A DNA stretch of 64,000 nt from an uncultured Muribaculaceae bacterium (GCA_910578665.1 CAJTQU010000007.1:31787-95786); one strand, 5' to 3'. Numbered from the stretch's first letter, positions 9,380 through 17,956 are shown. Notes: generated by a model from the letters alone, not told the origin. Program-made: numbers and translations.

Positions 9380-9832
9380 TTACATTTTAATTACGGTTCC
9401 ACCTGCGGCTGTGATAGCCTCTTCAGCTTTTTTAGAGAAGGCATTAGCCTCTACCTCTATGGCCTTGGTCAGAGAGCCATTGCCAAGAATCTTGACAAGG
9501 GCGTTCTTAGATACAAGACCGGCTGAACGCAGGTCGGCAACTGTAATTTTTGCCAGGCCCTTGGCCTGTGCGAGGTCCTCAAGCACGTTGAGATTGATGG
9601 CCTTGTATTCCACTCGGTTGATATTCTTGAAACCGAATTTGGGCACACGGCGCTGGAGCGGCATCTGACCGCCCTCGAATCCTACTTTGTGCTTGTAACC
9701 GGAGCGAGATTTCGCTCCCTTGTGACCACGTGTGGAAGTACCGCCGTAACCGCTGCCCGGTCCACGGCCAATTCTCTTCCTGTCCTTATTTGAGCCGACA
9801 GCCGGCTGCAAATTGCTTAAGTCCATTTTCAT
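9380..9832 (-). CDS. rplO: 50S ribosomal protein L15
   Basis: 150 residues. The start MKMDLSNLQPAVGSNKDRKRIGRGPGSGYGGTSTRGHKGAKSRSG is the Gly/Arg-rich extension that threads into 23S rRNA. The FEGGQMPLQRRVPKFGFKN block and the globular part with an AAGGTVI-like C-terminus follow. Confidence 0.98.
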   Translation of the reverse strand: MKMDLSNLQPAVGSNKDRKRIGRGPGSGYGGTSTRGHKGAKSRSGYKHKVGFEGGQMPLQRRVPKFGFKNINRVEYKAINLNVLEDLAQAKGLAKITVADLRSAGLVSKNALVKILGNGSLTKAIEVEANAFSKKAEEAITAAGGTVIKM

Positions 9833-9844
9833 TGTCAGTTCGTT

Positions 9845-10024
9845 TTATGCTTTGGTCACTTCCACAAGGTGACGTACGCGGTTTACCATTCCCATGATAC
9901 AGGGGTTGTCTTCATGCTCCACAGTGTGGTTCATCTTGCGAAGGCCCAGGGCGTCAAGTGTTCGCTTCTGCACCTGGGGGCAGTTGATGCGGCTCTTAAT
10001 TTGTTTGATCTTGATAGTTGCCAT
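9845..10024 (-). CDS. rpmD: 50S ribosomal protein L30
   Basis: 59 residues from the ATG at 10022-10024 to a TAA at 9845-9847. The sequence MATIKIKQIKSRINCPQVQK, then RTLDALGLRKMNHTVEHED and PCIMGMVNRVRHLVEV, is a complete L30 fold. It sits between rpsE (9 nt) and rplO (12 nt), the standard place. Confidence 0.97.
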   Translation of the reverse strand: MATIKIKQIKSRINCPQVQKRTLDALGLRKMNHTVEHEDNPCIMGMVNRVRHLVEVTKA

Positions 10025-10033
10025 TTCTTAAGA

Positions 10034-10555
10034 TTATTTGCCGTTAAACACTTTGTCTACAGAGATACCACGGTTCTGTGCCACCTGTGCCGGGCTGCGC
10101 AGTTCAGCCAGCGCCGCGATAGTGGCCTTAACCAGGTTGTGGGGGTTAGAAGAGCCCTTGGACTTGGCAAGGACGTCGGTAATACCCACGCTCTCAAGCA
10201 CGGCACGCATAGCGCCGCCGGCTTTCACACCGGTACCGGTAGAAGCAGGCTTGAGGAATACGCGGCTGCCGCCGAATTTGGCAAGCTGCTCGTGGGGTAT
10301 GGTACCCTTGTGCACAGGCACGCGTATCAGATTCTTCTTAGCAGTCTCCACGCCCTTGGCGATAGCGGCTGTCACCTCGTTGGCCTTGCCCAGGCCCCAG
10401 CCGATCACACCGTCCTCGTTACCCACTACGACGATGGCGGCAAAGCTGAACGCACGGCCACCCTTGGTCACTTTAGTAACACGGTTGATGGCTACCAGGC
10501 GGTCTTTCAGCTCCAAATCATTTGTCGATTTTACTCTATTGTTCTTTGTTGCCAT
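10034..10555 (-). CDS. rpsE: 30S ribosomal protein S5
   Basis: 173 residues. The double-stranded RNA-binding N-domain shows LKDRLVAINRVTKVTKGGRAFSFAAIVVVG, and the C-domain shows the GGSRVFLKPASTGTGVKAGGAMRAVLESVGI block. S5 guards decoding fidelity and helicase activity at the mRNA entry. Confidence 0.98.
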   Translation of the reverse strand: MATKNNRVKSTNDLELKDRLVAINRVTKVTKGGRAFSFAAIVVVGNEDGVIGWGLGKANEVTAAIAKGVETAKKNLIRVPVHKGTIPHEQLAKFGGSRVFLKPASTGTGVKAGGAMRAVLESVGITDVLAKSKGSSNPHNLVKATIAALAELRSPAQVAQNRGISVDKVFNGK

Positions 10556-10561
10556 GTGTTA

Positions 10562-10903
10562 TTAGAATTTAAGACCGGCCTTGCGAGCTGCATCGGCCAA
10601 TGATTTTACTCTTCCGTGGAACAGATAACCGTTACGGTCAAACACCACCTCGGTGATGCCCATCTCCTGTGCTTTCTGGGCCACTTTCTCGCCAACCTTG
10701 GCAGATATCTCTACCTTAGTGCCCTCTGCAATGCCTTTTGAGTCGGCAGCGCAAAGTGTGCGGCCGTTCAAGTCATCGATAAGCTGCACGTAGATGGCCT
10801 TGTTAGAGCGGAACACGCTCATACGGGGACGCTGCGCAGTACCGCTGATGCGGCCGCGGATACGCGCCTTGATTTTATTTCTTCTTGCTATCTTTGATAC
10901 CAT
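10562..10903 (-). CDS. rplR: 50S ribosomal protein L18
   Basis: 113 residues. The basic N-terminus (MVSKIARRNKIKARIRGRISGTAQRPRMSVFRSNK) leads into the 5S-rRNA-binding domain, ending FDRNGYLFHGRVKSLADAARKAGLKF, the usual L18 C-terminus. It is 6 nt upstream of rpsE. Confidence 0.98.
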   Translation of the reverse strand: MVSKIARRNKIKARIRGRISGTAQRPRMSVFRSNKAIYVQLIDDLNGRTLCAADSKGIAEGTKVEISAKVGEKVAQKAQEMGITEVVFDRNGYLFHGRVKSLADAARKAGLKF

Positions 10904-10919
10904 TGTAGTCGATTTTTAA

Positions 10920-11474
10920 TTATTTGGCGTTAGCCGATTTGCCTGACTTGCGACGGATAATCTCGCCGACAAACTTAATACCTTTACCCTTATAGGGTTC
11001 GGGCTTGCGCAGCGAGCGTATTTTGGCACATACCTGGCCAAGCAGCTGCTTGTCGGGGCTTTCGAGGATGATGAGCGGGTTTTTGTTACGCTCGCTCTTT
11101 GCCTCTATCTTAATCTCCTTGGGCATCTTGATATAGATAGCGTGAGAGAATCCCAGCGAAAGCTCAAGCACCTGGCCTGTGGCAGTCGCGCGGTAACCTA
11201 CGCCCACGAGCTCCATCTCTTTCTTGTAGCCCTCGCTCACACCCACTACCATGTTGTGGATAAGTGCGCGGTACAAGCCGTGCAGAGCACGGTGCTCGCG
11301 GTTGTCGCTCGGACGTGACACCAGGATACGGCCGTCCTCTACCTCTACCTTGATATCGGGATTTATAGTCTGTGAGAGTTCGCCTTTGGGACCCTTCACT
11401 GTCACTGTGTTATCTTTAACCTGAATGCTTACGCCGGCAGGTACTTCGATGGGTGCTTTACCTATTCTTGACAT
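10920..11474 (-). CDS. rplF: 50S ribosomal protein L6
   Basis: 184 residues with two tandem L6 domains: MSRIGKAPIEVPAGVSIQV to about residue 82, then GVGYRATATGQVLELSLGFSH to the end. The C-terminal block RKPEPYKGKGIKFVGEIIRRKSGKSA is diagnostic. L6 sits by the sarcin-ricin loop near the factor site. Confidence 0.98.
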   Translation of the reverse strand: MSRIGKAPIEVPAGVSIQVKDNTVTVKGPKGELSQTINPDIKVEVEDGRILVSRPSDNREHRALHGLYRALIHNMVVGVSEGYKKEMELVGVGYRATATGQVLELSLGFSHAIYIKMPKEIKIEAKSERNKNPLIILESPDKQLLGQVCAKIRSLRKPEPYKGKGIKFVGEIIRRKSGKSANAK

Positions 11475-11492
11475 TTCAATACCTCCTTCTGA

Positions 11493-11891
11493 TTAGTAAA
11501 CATAGCATAATACTTCGCCGCCGATTTTGAGTTCCTTGGCGTCTTTGTTAGTCATAACACCACGTGAAGTGGAGAGCACGGCGATACCCAGTCCGTTAAG
11601 CACACGGGGCATATCCTTATAGCCTGTGTACTGGCGGAGGCCGGGACGCGACACGCGCTTGAGGCCCTTGATGGCGTTAACCTTGTCAACGGGATCATAC
11701 TTCAGCGCAATCTTGATCACGCCTGAGGGGGTATCACCCTCCATAAACTTGTAGTTGAGGATGTAACCCTGCTCGAAAAGGATCTTGGTAATCTCCCTTT
11801 TCAGGTTTGACCCGGGAATTTCTACCACACGGTGACCCGCCTTGATAGCGTTCCTGAGTCGTGTTAAATAATCTGCAATAGGATCAGTCAT
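11493..11891 (-). CDS. rpsH: 30S ribosomal protein S8
   Basis: 132 residues. It starts MTDPIADYLTRLRNAIKAGHRVVEIPGSNLKREI and ends with the conserved GIAVLSTSRGVMTNKDAKELKIGGEVLCYVY. S8 binds 16S helix 21 and, in E. coli, represses its own operon by binding mRNA. The 259-nt spacer upstream holds a strong hairpin. Confidence 0.98.
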   Translation of the reverse strand: MTDPIADYLTRLRNAIKAGHRVVEIPGSNLKREITKILFEQGYILNYKFMEGDTPSGVIKIALKYDPVDKVNAIKGLKRVSRPGLRQYTGYKDMPRVLNGLGIAVLSTSRGVMTNKDAKELKIGGEVLCYVY

Positions 11892-12013
11892 TTTTTTTGA
11901 TGTTAAATTGATTCAGATTTTCTGAACAATATTTAATACTCTCTGATTTCAAATTTTATAACGGAACCACGCCTAATCCGCCCCGTGAGAGGAGGATGCC
12001 TCACAATATCGGG

Positions 12014-12057
12014 CATGGAGGTCGCTCCAATTTATTGATAACGGAGCGACTTCCATG
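12014..12057. repeat. Strong stem-loop in the rpsN-rpsH spacer
   Basis: Arms 12014-12028 and 12043-12057 form a 15-bp stem around a 14-nt loop: CATGGAGGTCGCTCC against GGAGCGACTTCCATG. The one imperfect pair is G-T on the plus strand and A-C on the minus strand. No T-tract follows on the minus strand, so it is not a clear terminator. It may be an mRNA processing or protein-binding site in the polycistronic transcript. Confidence 0.6.
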
Positions 12058-12150
12058 TTTATTGTGCGGGCGGCCGAATTTATTTTACAGTGACATGCGC
12101 ACTGCGAAACAGCAAAACTGCCGCGCGGATTCCGCAATGGGAGGTGTGTC

Positions 12151-12453
12151 TTACCAGCTTGCTTTCTTAACACCGGGGATAAGGCCGGCGCTGGCCATCT
12201 CGCGGAATTGTATACGAGAGATACCGAACTGGCGCATATAGCCTTTCGGACGGCCTGTGATGGAGCAGCGGTTGTGCAGGCGCACGCGAGAAGCGTTCTT
12301 GGGCAACTTCTGAAGTTTGGTCAGAGCCTCGTAGTCGATGTTGCCTTCGGCATCAGCCAGGGCGGCCTTCTTAAGGGCAGCCTTACGCTCGGCATATTTT
12401 GCCACCATGCGCTGACGCTTTACCTCGCGGGCTTTCATTGATTCTTTTGCCAT
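12151..12453 (-). CDS. rpsN: 30S ribosomal protein S14 (long, zinc-free form)
   Basis: 100 residues, the long C- type without CxxC zinc ligands. It starts MAKESMKAREVKRQRMVAKYAERKA and ends NRCSITGRPKGYMRQFGISRIQFREMASAGLIPGVKKASW, the conserved rRNA-contacting end. It lies 3 nt after rplE. Confidence 0.98.
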   Translation of the reverse strand: MAKESMKAREVKRQRMVAKYAERKAALKKAALADAEGNIDYEALTKLQKLPKNASRVRLHNRCSITGRPKGYMRQFGISRIQFREMASAGLIPGVKKASW

Positions 12454-12456
12454 CTG

Positions 12457-13002
12457 TTATTTCTCAGTTTTAAAGGGTAAACCAAACTGTTTGAGCAGGG
12501 CGAAGCCCTCTTCATCTGTCTTGGCAGAAGTCACAAAAGTGATATTCATACCGTTCAGCTTGGACACACTGTCAATGTTAATCTCAGGGAAGATAATCTG
12601 CTCTGTGATACCCAGCGTATAGTTGCCGCGTCCGTCAAGCTTGGCGTTAATGCCCTTGAAGTCGCGGATACGGGGCAGAGCCACGCGGATGAGACGCTCG
12701 AGAAACTCGTACATACGGTCGCGACGAAGTGTCACCATAACGCCGATGGGCATTTTCTTACGCAGCTTGAAGTTCGAGATGTCTTTACGCGAGAGTGTGG
12801 GCACAGCCTTCTGGCCTGTGATAGCTGTCAGCTCGTTGATAGAAGTCTCTATGAGTTTCTTGTCCTGAGTGGCATCGCCCAGACCCTGGTTGATAACTAT
12901 CTTCTCGAGCTTGGGCACCTGCATCACAGTAGTATAGCCGAACTCTTTGACAAGAGCAGGCATAATTCTCTCCTTATAGTCTTTGCTAAGTGTTGTGCTC
13001 AT
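12457..13002 (-). CDS. rplE: 50S ribosomal protein L5
   Basis: 181 residues. Typical blocks are YKERIMPALVKEFGYTTVMQVPKLEKIVINQGLG, LRKKMPIGVMVTLRR and the DFKGINAKLDGRGNYTLGITEQIIFPEI segment. L5 binds 5S rRNA and contacts P-site tRNA. Its ATG overlaps the rplX stop by one base. Confidence 0.98.
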   Translation of the reverse strand: MSTTLSKDYKERIMPALVKEFGYTTVMQVPKLEKIVINQGLGDATQDKKLIETSINELTAITGQKAVPTLSRKDISNFKLRKKMPIGVMVTLRRDRMYEFLERLIRVALPRIRDFKGINAKLDGRGNYTLGITEQIIFPEINIDSVSKLNGMNITFVTSAKTDEEGFALLKQFGLPFKTEK

Positions 13003-13319
13003 TACTTGATCTCCTCTCCGGATTTTTTAGAATAACGTACTTTCTTTCCGTCCACAAACCTGTAGCCGATACGAGTGGCAGTGCCGCTCTTGGGATCTAT
13101 CAGGCTGAGATTGGAAATGTTGATAGGGGCTTCCATCTCCACGATGCCGCCCTGGGGGTATTTGGCAGTGGGCTTGGTGCTCTTCTTGATGATGTTCACG
13201 CCTTCTACGATGGCGCGGCCTTTCTTCACGATAATTTCGAGCACGCGGCCTTTCTTGCCCTTGTCGTCACCGGCATTAACTATGACGTTGTCACCCTTTT
13301 TGATATGATATTTTGCCAT
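13002..13319 (-). CDS. rplX: 50S ribosomal protein L24
   Basis: 105 residues with an N-terminal KOW motif (KKGDNVIVNAGDDKGKKGRVLEI, about residues 7-30) and the conserved GGIVEMEAPINISNL block. L24 is an assembly initiator for the 50S subunit near the exit tunnel. It shares one base with the rplE start. Confidence 0.98.
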   Translation of the reverse strand: MAKYHIKKGDNVIVNAGDDKGKKGRVLEIIVKKGRAIVEGVNIIKKSTKPTAKYPQGGIVEMEAPINISNLSLIDPKSGTATRIGYRFVDGKKVRYSKKSGEEIK

Positions 13320-13343
13320 TTTCTTTACTCTGTTTAAGTATTG

Positions 13344-13709
13344 TTAAAGCACTTCGGGAGCCAGTGATACAATCTTCATGTTAGTGGCGCGCAGCTCGCG
13401 TGCCACGGGGCCGAAGATACGGCTGCCGCGGAGCTCGCCGGCGTTGTTGAGCAGTACGCAGGCATTGTCGTCGAAACGGATGTAGGAACCGTCGGCACGA
13501 CGTATCTCCTTCTTGGTACGCACGACCACTGCCTTGCTCACTGTGCCCTTCTTGACATCGGAAGACGGGATGACGCTCTTAACCGATACGACGATGATAT
13601 CGCCGACCGAGGCGTAACGACGGCCTGTGCCGCCAAGTACATGGATACAGAGGGCCTCTTTGGCGCCGCTGTTATCTGCTACTGTCAATCGAGATTCAGT
13701 CTGTATCAT
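13344..13709 (-). CDS. rplN: 50S ribosomal protein L14
   Basis: 121 residues. The sequence MIQTESRLTVADNSGAKEALCIHVLGG, then GDIIVVSVKSVIPSSDVKKGTVSKAVVVRTKKE and FGPVARELRATNMKIVSLAPEVL, is a full L14. It forms part of the intersubunit bridge B8. Confidence 0.98.
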   Translation of the reverse strand: MIQTESRLTVADNSGAKEALCIHVLGGTGRRYASVGDIIVVSVKSVIPSSDVKKGTVSKAVVVRTKKEIRRADGSYIRFDDNACVLLNNAGELRGSRIFGPVARELRATNMKIVSLAPEVL

Positions 13710-13711
13710 AG

Positions 13712-13969
13712 TTACTTAACTTTTTCAATTATTTCCACAAGTCTCCATCTCTTAGTCTTGCTCAGAGGGCGAGTCTCCATCAGGCGCACTGTATCGCCGA
13801 CAGAACACTCGTTCTTCTCATCGTGAGCGTGGTACTTCTTTGTCTTATTGACAAACTTACCATAAATAGGGTGCTTCTCTTTCCACTTGATTTCTACAGT
13901 GATGGTCTTATCACCTTTGTTGCTGGAAACAACCCCAATTCTTTCTTTTCTTAAATGTCTTTTTTCCAT
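13712..13969 (-). CDS. rpsQ: 30S ribosomal protein S17
   Basis: 85 residues, an OB fold: RKERIGVVSSNKGDKTITVEIKWKEKHPIYGKFVNKTKKYHAHDEKNECSVGDTVRLMETRPLSKTKRWRLVEI. This matches S17 throughout. It is 2 nt upstream of rplN. Confidence 0.98.
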   Translation of the reverse strand: MEKRHLRKERIGVVSSNKGDKTITVEIKWKEKHPIYGKFVNKTKKYHAHDEKNECSVGDTVRLMETRPLSKTKRWRLVEIIEKVK

Positions 13970-13989
13970 TTCTACTAAAATTAATGGGA

Positions 13990-14205
13990 TTAGGCTTCAG
14001 CCGGTGTATTGGCCTGGGCCATTTCTTTCTGACGCAACACGGTCTTCAGACGCGCAATCTCGCGGCGGTCGAATGTGATCTTGGCGGGATTGTCGATGGG
14101 AGATATCGCGTGCGTTACTTTCAATTCACGATAAGCCTTCTCGGCGACCTCGATACGGTCGCGGAGTTCTTGGATGCTTAATTCCTTGATTTCTTCCTTT
14201 TTCAT
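13990..14205 (-). CDS. rpmC: 50S ribosomal protein L29
   Basis: 71 residues, two helices: MKKEEIKELSIQELRDRIEVAEKAYRELKVTHAI and NPAKITFDRREIARLKTVLRQKE, with a short Ala-rich tail. L29 lies at the tunnel exit and forms part of the trigger-factor and SRP docking surface. Confidence 0.97.
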   Translation of the reverse strand: MKKEEIKELSIQELRDRIEVAEKAYRELKVTHAISPIDNPAKITFDRREIARLKTVLRQKEMAQANTPAEA

Positions 14206-14231
14206 TACTTATAGATTACTTTGTGTGGAAA

Positions 14232-14663
14232 TTACACGTTTTGAGTGGGATCATAGTCACGGCGTACCACAAACTTTGTGATAACCGGAAGCTTCTGGGC
14301 TGCAAGACGCAGAGCCTCCTTGGCCACGTCGTAGCTCACGCCCTCTACCTCTATCAGGATACGCCCTGGAGTTACAGGCGCCACGAATCCCTCGGGATTA
14401 CCTTTACCTTTACCCATGCGGACCTCGGCAGGCTTCTTGGTGATGGGCTTGTCGGGGAAAATGCGTATCCATATCTGGCCCTGGCGCTGCATGTAGCGTG
14501 TCACGGCGATACGGGCGGCCTCTATCTGGCGGCCGGTGATCCATTTTGACTCGAGGGTCTTTATGCCGAACGAACCGAAAGCGAGCTGGTGGCCTCTCTG
14601 CGCCTCACCTTTCATGCGGCCTTTCTGCGAGCGGCGGAACTTTGTCTTTTTAGGCTGTAACAT
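14232..14663 (-). CDS. rplP: 50S ribosomal protein L16
   Basis: 143 residues. The start MLQPKKTKFRRSQKGRMKG and the block MGKGKGNPEGFVAPVTPGRILIEVEGV are diagnostic. L16 organises the peptidyl-transferase and A-site regions. Confidence 0.98.
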   Translation of the reverse strand: MLQPKKTKFRRSQKGRMKGEAQRGHQLAFGSFGIKTLESKWITGRQIEAARIAVTRYMQRQGQIWIRIFPDKPITKKPAEVRMGKGKGNPEGFVAPVTPGRILIEVEGVSYDVAKEALRLAAQKLPVITKFVVRRDYDPTQNV

Positions 14664-14688
14664 TGCTTGTTGATGTTGTTGTTACGTA

Positions 14689-15429
14689 TTAACGATTGTT
14701 GTTTCTCTTGCGGAAGCCGCCACGACGGTTGTCACGACGGTCGAAACCGCCTTCGCGGCGTCCGCCCTTGTCAGCTGCAGAGAGCTGGGGGGTGAGCTCA
14801 CGCTTGCCATAGACCTCGCCACGGCAGATCCAGACCTTGATACCGATGATGCCCACCTTGGTGAGAGCCTCGACCAGTGCATAGTCGATATCGGCACGCA
14901 GTGTGTGGAGCGGTGTACGACCCTCCTTGAACATCTCGGAACGCGCCATCTCGGCTCCGTTCAGACGGCCGCTCACCTGCACCTTGATGCCTTCGGCACC
15001 CATGCGCATAGTACCCTGCACTGCCATTTTGACTGCACGGCGGTAAGCTACCTTGTTCTCAATCTGGCGAGCGATGTTGGCAGCCACGAGTTCCGCGTCA
15101 AGCTCAGGACGCTTGATCTCGTGAACATTAACCTGTACATCCTTGCCTGTGAGCTTGACAAGCTCTTTCTTCAGATTGTCTACGTCCTGACCGCCGCGAC
15201 CGATAATCATACCGGGACGCGAGGTGCAGATAGTGACGGTGACCATCTTCAGAGTGCGCTCGATGACAACACGCGATACGCTTGCCTTGGCAAGACGGGT
15301 GCGCAGGTATTTGCGGATTTTGGAGTCTTCAAGCAAGACATCGCCATATTTTTTGCCGCCATACCAGTTAGAGTCCCAGCCACGGATCACGCCGAGGCGG
15401 TTGCTAATAGGATTTACTTTCTGTCCCAT
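14689..15429 (-). CDS. rpsC: 30S ribosomal protein S3
   Basis: 246 residues. The KH domain contains SRPGMIIGRGGQDVDNLKKEL (about residues 72-92), and the C-domain contains SGRLNGAEMARSE and GRTPLHTLRADIDYALVEALT. A tail of about 35 Arg/Gly-rich residues (KGGRREGGFDRRDNRRGGF) is longer than in E. coli, as is usual in Bacteroidota. Confidence 0.98.
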   Translation of the reverse strand: MGQKVNPISNRLGVIRGWDSNWYGGKKYGDVLLEDSKIRKYLRTRLAKASVSRVVIERTLKMVTVTICTSRPGMIIGRGGQDVDNLKKELVKLTGKDVQVNVHEIKRPELDAELVAANIARQIENKVAYRRAVKMAVQGTMRMGAEGIKVQVSGRLNGAEMARSEMFKEGRTPLHTLRADIDYALVEALTKVGIIGIKVWICRGEVYGKRELTPQLSAADKGGRREGGFDRRDNRRGGFRKRNNNR

Positions 15430-15437
15430 CTTGTCTT

Positions 15438-15842
15438 TTAAGCTTTAGTATTATCAATTGTGTCAACAAACAATGTCACGTGGTTAGAGCGTTTGCGGAT
15501 ACGATAGCCGCGGCCCTGGGGCGCGGGACGCAGACGCTTGAGCATGGGAGCACAGTCCACGAAGATTGTGGAGATATAGAGCTCGCCCTGGTCGGCTTTA
15601 CGCTCGTTCTTCTGCTCCCAGTTGGCGATAGCCGAACGGAGCAGTTTCTCTACTCGGCGAGCGGCTTCTTTATTAGAGAACTTCAGGATGCCGAGAGCCT
15701 TGAATACCTCTACGCCACGCACCATGTCGGCCACCAGGCGCATCTTGCGCGGAGAGGTGGGGACATTGCGCAGTTTGGCGAAGTACTGGTTCTTACGAGC
15801 CTCCTTGAGCAATTCTGCTGATTCTTTTTTTCTATTACCCAT
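15438..15842 (-). CDS. rplV: 50S ribosomal protein L22
   Basis: 134 residues. The globular part has VPTSPRKMRLVADMVRGVEV, and the tunnel hairpin ends with FVDCAPMLKRLRPAPQGRGYRIRKRSNHVTLFV. L22's beta-hairpin lines the exit tunnel at the macrolide site. It has about 15 extra charged residues at the N-terminus. Confidence 0.98.
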   Translation of the reverse strand: MGNRKKESAELLKEARKNQYFAKLRNVPTSPRKMRLVADMVRGVEVFKALGILKFSNKEAARRVEKLLRSAIANWEQKNERKADQGELYISTIFVDCAPMLKRLRPAPQGRGYRIRKRSNHVTLFVDTIDNTKA

Positions 15843-15885
15843 TGTATTTTGTTTCTTTCTTTATCGTGATTTGATATGCAGGGCC

Positions 15886-16155
15886 TTATTTTTTCTTATT
15901 GCCGGCATGGCCGCGGAAGTTGCGGGTGGGGGCAAACTCGCCAAGCTTGTGACCTACCATATTTTCGGTCACGTACACGGGGATGAATTTATTACCGTTG
16001 TGTACTGCGAAAGTGTGGCCGACAAAATCAGGAGAGATCATAGAAGCACGGCTCCAGGTCTTTATTACCGACTTTTTGCCGGACTCTTCCATGGCGGCTA
16101 CTTTCTTTTCAAGCTTAACGCTGATAAAGGGTCCTTTTTTAAGTGAACGACTCAT
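15886..16155 (-). CDS. rpsS: 30S ribosomal protein S19
   Basis: 89 residues. MSRSLKKGPFISVKLEKKV, TWSRASMISPDFVGHTFAVHNGNKFIPVYVTENMVGHKLGEFAPTR and FRGHAGNKKK cover the complete S19 sequence. S19 forms the 30S head complex with S13. Confidence 0.98.
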   Translation of the reverse strand: MSRSLKKGPFISVKLEKKVAAMEESGKKSVIKTWSRASMISPDFVGHTFAVHNGNKFIPVYVTENMVGHKLGEFAPTRNFRGHAGNKKK

Positions 16156-16175
16156 AGTGACTTAGTTAATCAAAT

Positions 16176-17003
16176 TTACTTTTTCCTTCTTTCAATGATG
16201 TACTTCGAAGAATGCTTCTTGGGAGCACGTGTCTTCAGACCCTTGGCATAGAGGCCTGTGCGGCTACGGGGATGGCCACCGCTCTGACGGCCTTCACCAC
16301 CACCCATGGGGTGGTCAACAGGGTTCATGACAACACCGCGGTTGTGGGGACGACGGCCCAGCCAGCGGCTGCGGCCGGCCTTGCCGCTACGCTCGAGAGC
16401 GTGGTCGGAGTTGCCAACTACACCTATGGTAGCCTTACAAGTGAGCAGGATCTTGCGTGTCTCACCAGAAGGCAATTTGATAATCGCATAGTCACCTTCG
16501 CGCGAAGTAAGCTGCGCGAACGTACCGGCAGAACGTGCCATAGAGGCACCCTGTCCGGGACGGAGCTCAATACAATGGATGAGGGTACCGACGGGGATCT
16601 TGGCCAGGGGCAGGGCGTTGCCTACCTCGGGAGCGGCATCGGGACCGCTTACCACGGTCTGCCCAACTTCCAGGCCGTTGGGCGCGATCATGTAAGCTTT
16701 CTCGCCATCAGTGTAATAGAGCAGCGCTATACGGGCAGAACGATTGGGATCGTACTCGATGCTCTTTACGACAGCGGGAACACCGTCTTTCATTCTCTTA
16801 AAGTCGATCAGACGGAGCTTGCGCTTGTGGCCGCCACCGCGATAGCGTGTGGTCAGATGGCCGGCAGCGTTGCGTCCGCCGGTGGAACGTTTGCCGACGG
16901 TAAGAGACTTCTCTGGTGTGGTAGCAGTGATTGTTCCTTTGAATACACCAATAATTTTGTGTCTTTGCCCCGGTGTTACGGGCTTAAATTTTCTTACTGC
17001 CAT
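16176..17003 (-). CDS. rplB: 50S ribosomal protein L2
   Basis: 275 residues. The catalytically important His lies in NPVDHPMGGGEGRQSGGHPRSRTG (about residues 223-246). The N-domain has RSTGGRNAAGHLTTRYRGGGHKRKLRLIDF. L2 is needed for subunit joining and peptidyl transfer. Confidence 0.99.
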   Translation of the reverse strand: MAVRKFKPVTPGQRHKIIGVFKGTITATTPEKSLTVGKRSTGGRNAAGHLTTRYRGGGHKRKLRLIDFKRMKDGVPAVVKSIEYDPNRSARIALLYYTDGEKAYMIAPNGLEVGQTVVSGPDAAPEVGNALPLAKIPVGTLIHCIELRPGQGASMARSAGTFAQLTSREGDYAIIKLPSGETRKILLTCKATIGVVGNSDHALERSGKAGRSRWLGRRPHNRGVVMNPVDHPMGGGEGRQSGGHPRSRTGLYAKGLKTRAPKKHSSKYIIERRKK

Positions 17004-17010
17004 TTCTTAA

Positions 17011-17301
17011 TTATAAGTTGCTGTAATAGTCAATTGTCTGTCCTTCGGCCACTGTGACGTAAGCCTTCTTGAATGCGGCAGTGCTGCCTTTGATCAGACC
17101 ACCCTTGGTATAACGCTGTTTGCGCTTGCCTGCGTAGAGGGCGGTGTTGACCTTCACCACTTTAACACCATACATTTTTTCGATCAAATCTTTGATCTGA
17201 TATTTGTTGGCGTCGGGAGACACTGCAAATGTGTAGCAATTGAGTTTCTCGCTTGCTGCCGTGGCCTTCTCGGTCACGATGGGTTTGATCTGTATATCCA
17301 T
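17011..17301 (-). CDS. rplW: 50S ribosomal protein L23
   Basis: 96 residues. It has the L23 pattern IQIKPIVTEKATAASEKLNCYTFAVSPDANKYQIKDLIEKMYGVKVVKVNTALYAGK. L23 is the docking site for trigger factor and SRP at the tunnel exit. Confidence 0.98.
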   Translation of the reverse strand: MDIQIKPIVTEKATAASEKLNCYTFAVSPDANKYQIKDLIEKMYGVKVVKVNTALYAGKRKQRYTKGGLIKGSTAAFKKAYVTVAEGQTIDYYSNL

Positions 17302-17320
17302 TTTGTCTTATCTCCTTTTT

Positions 17321-17956
17321 TTAAAGTTGGTTAAGCATTTCTACCGATGCCTCTGTAAGAACCATTGTATCGTTGTTGAGCACATAATATGTGTTCAACT
17401 CGGCAGCCTGGCGCACGCATGAACCGGGCACGTTGCGTACAGACTTAAAGATATTGTTATCCTGTGCAGAAAGCACCAGAGTAACCTTCTTGCCTGCGAG
17501 ATTAAGGCCCTTGGCCATCTCGATAAAGTTCTTAGTTCTGGGGGCATCCCAAGTGAAATTCTCAACTACTACGATCTTGCCTTCCTGAGCCTTGGAAGTA
17601 AGGGCCAGACGGCGAGCGAGAGCTTTCACTTTCTTATTCATTTTGAAGCGGTAGTCACGGGGACGGGGTCCGAATACACGGCCGCCGCCGACGAGCACGG
17701 GCGAGTTGATATCACCGCGACGAGCGCCGCCACCGCCTTTTTGACGGCCGAGCTTGCGTGTAGAACCGCTAACCTCGCTACGCTCCTTGCTCTTGTGAGT
17801 GCCCTGGCGCTGGTTTGCCAAATACTGTTTTACGTCGAGATAGATGACGTGTGCGGGATTGGAGTCGCTGGGAGTCTCTACCGCGAACACGGCGTCATTG
17901 AGCATTACTTTGCGTCCGGTGTCTTCACCTTTGATGTTATATACTGCTACTTCCAT
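17321..17956 (-). CDS. rplD: 50S ribosomal protein L4
   Basis: 211 residues. The extended loop GSTRKLGRQKGGGGARRGDINSPVLVGGGRVFGPRPRDY reaches the exit tunnel. The globular domain includes LALTSKAQEGKIVVVENF. In E. coli L4 represses the S10 operon. Its start overlaps the rplC stop by one base. Confidence 0.98.
   Translation of the reverse strand: MEVAVYNIKGEDTGRKVMLNDAVFAVETPSDSNPAHVIYLDVKQYLANQRQGTHKSKERSEVSGSTRKLGRQKGGGGARRGDINSPVLVGGGRVFGPRPRDYRFKMNKKVKALARRLALTSKAQEGKIVVVENFTWDAPRTKNFIEMAKGLNLAGKKVTLVLSAQDNNIFKSVRNVPGSCVRQAAELNTYYVLNNDTMVLTEASVEMLNQL

Noticed and set aside
9869..10603. Plus-strand 244-residue open frame over rpmD/rpsE
   Set aside because: It is the antisense shadow of two ribosomal protein genes; composition is His/Leu/Gly noise.
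11973..12173. 66-residue minus-strand frame in the rpsN-rpsH gap
   Set aside because: It runs over the hairpin and overlaps rpsN; no recognisable pattern and poor composition.
16212..17057. Plus-strand 281-residue open frame over rplB
   Set aside because: Antisense of L2, a gene with strong codon bias that often leaves the opposite frame open.
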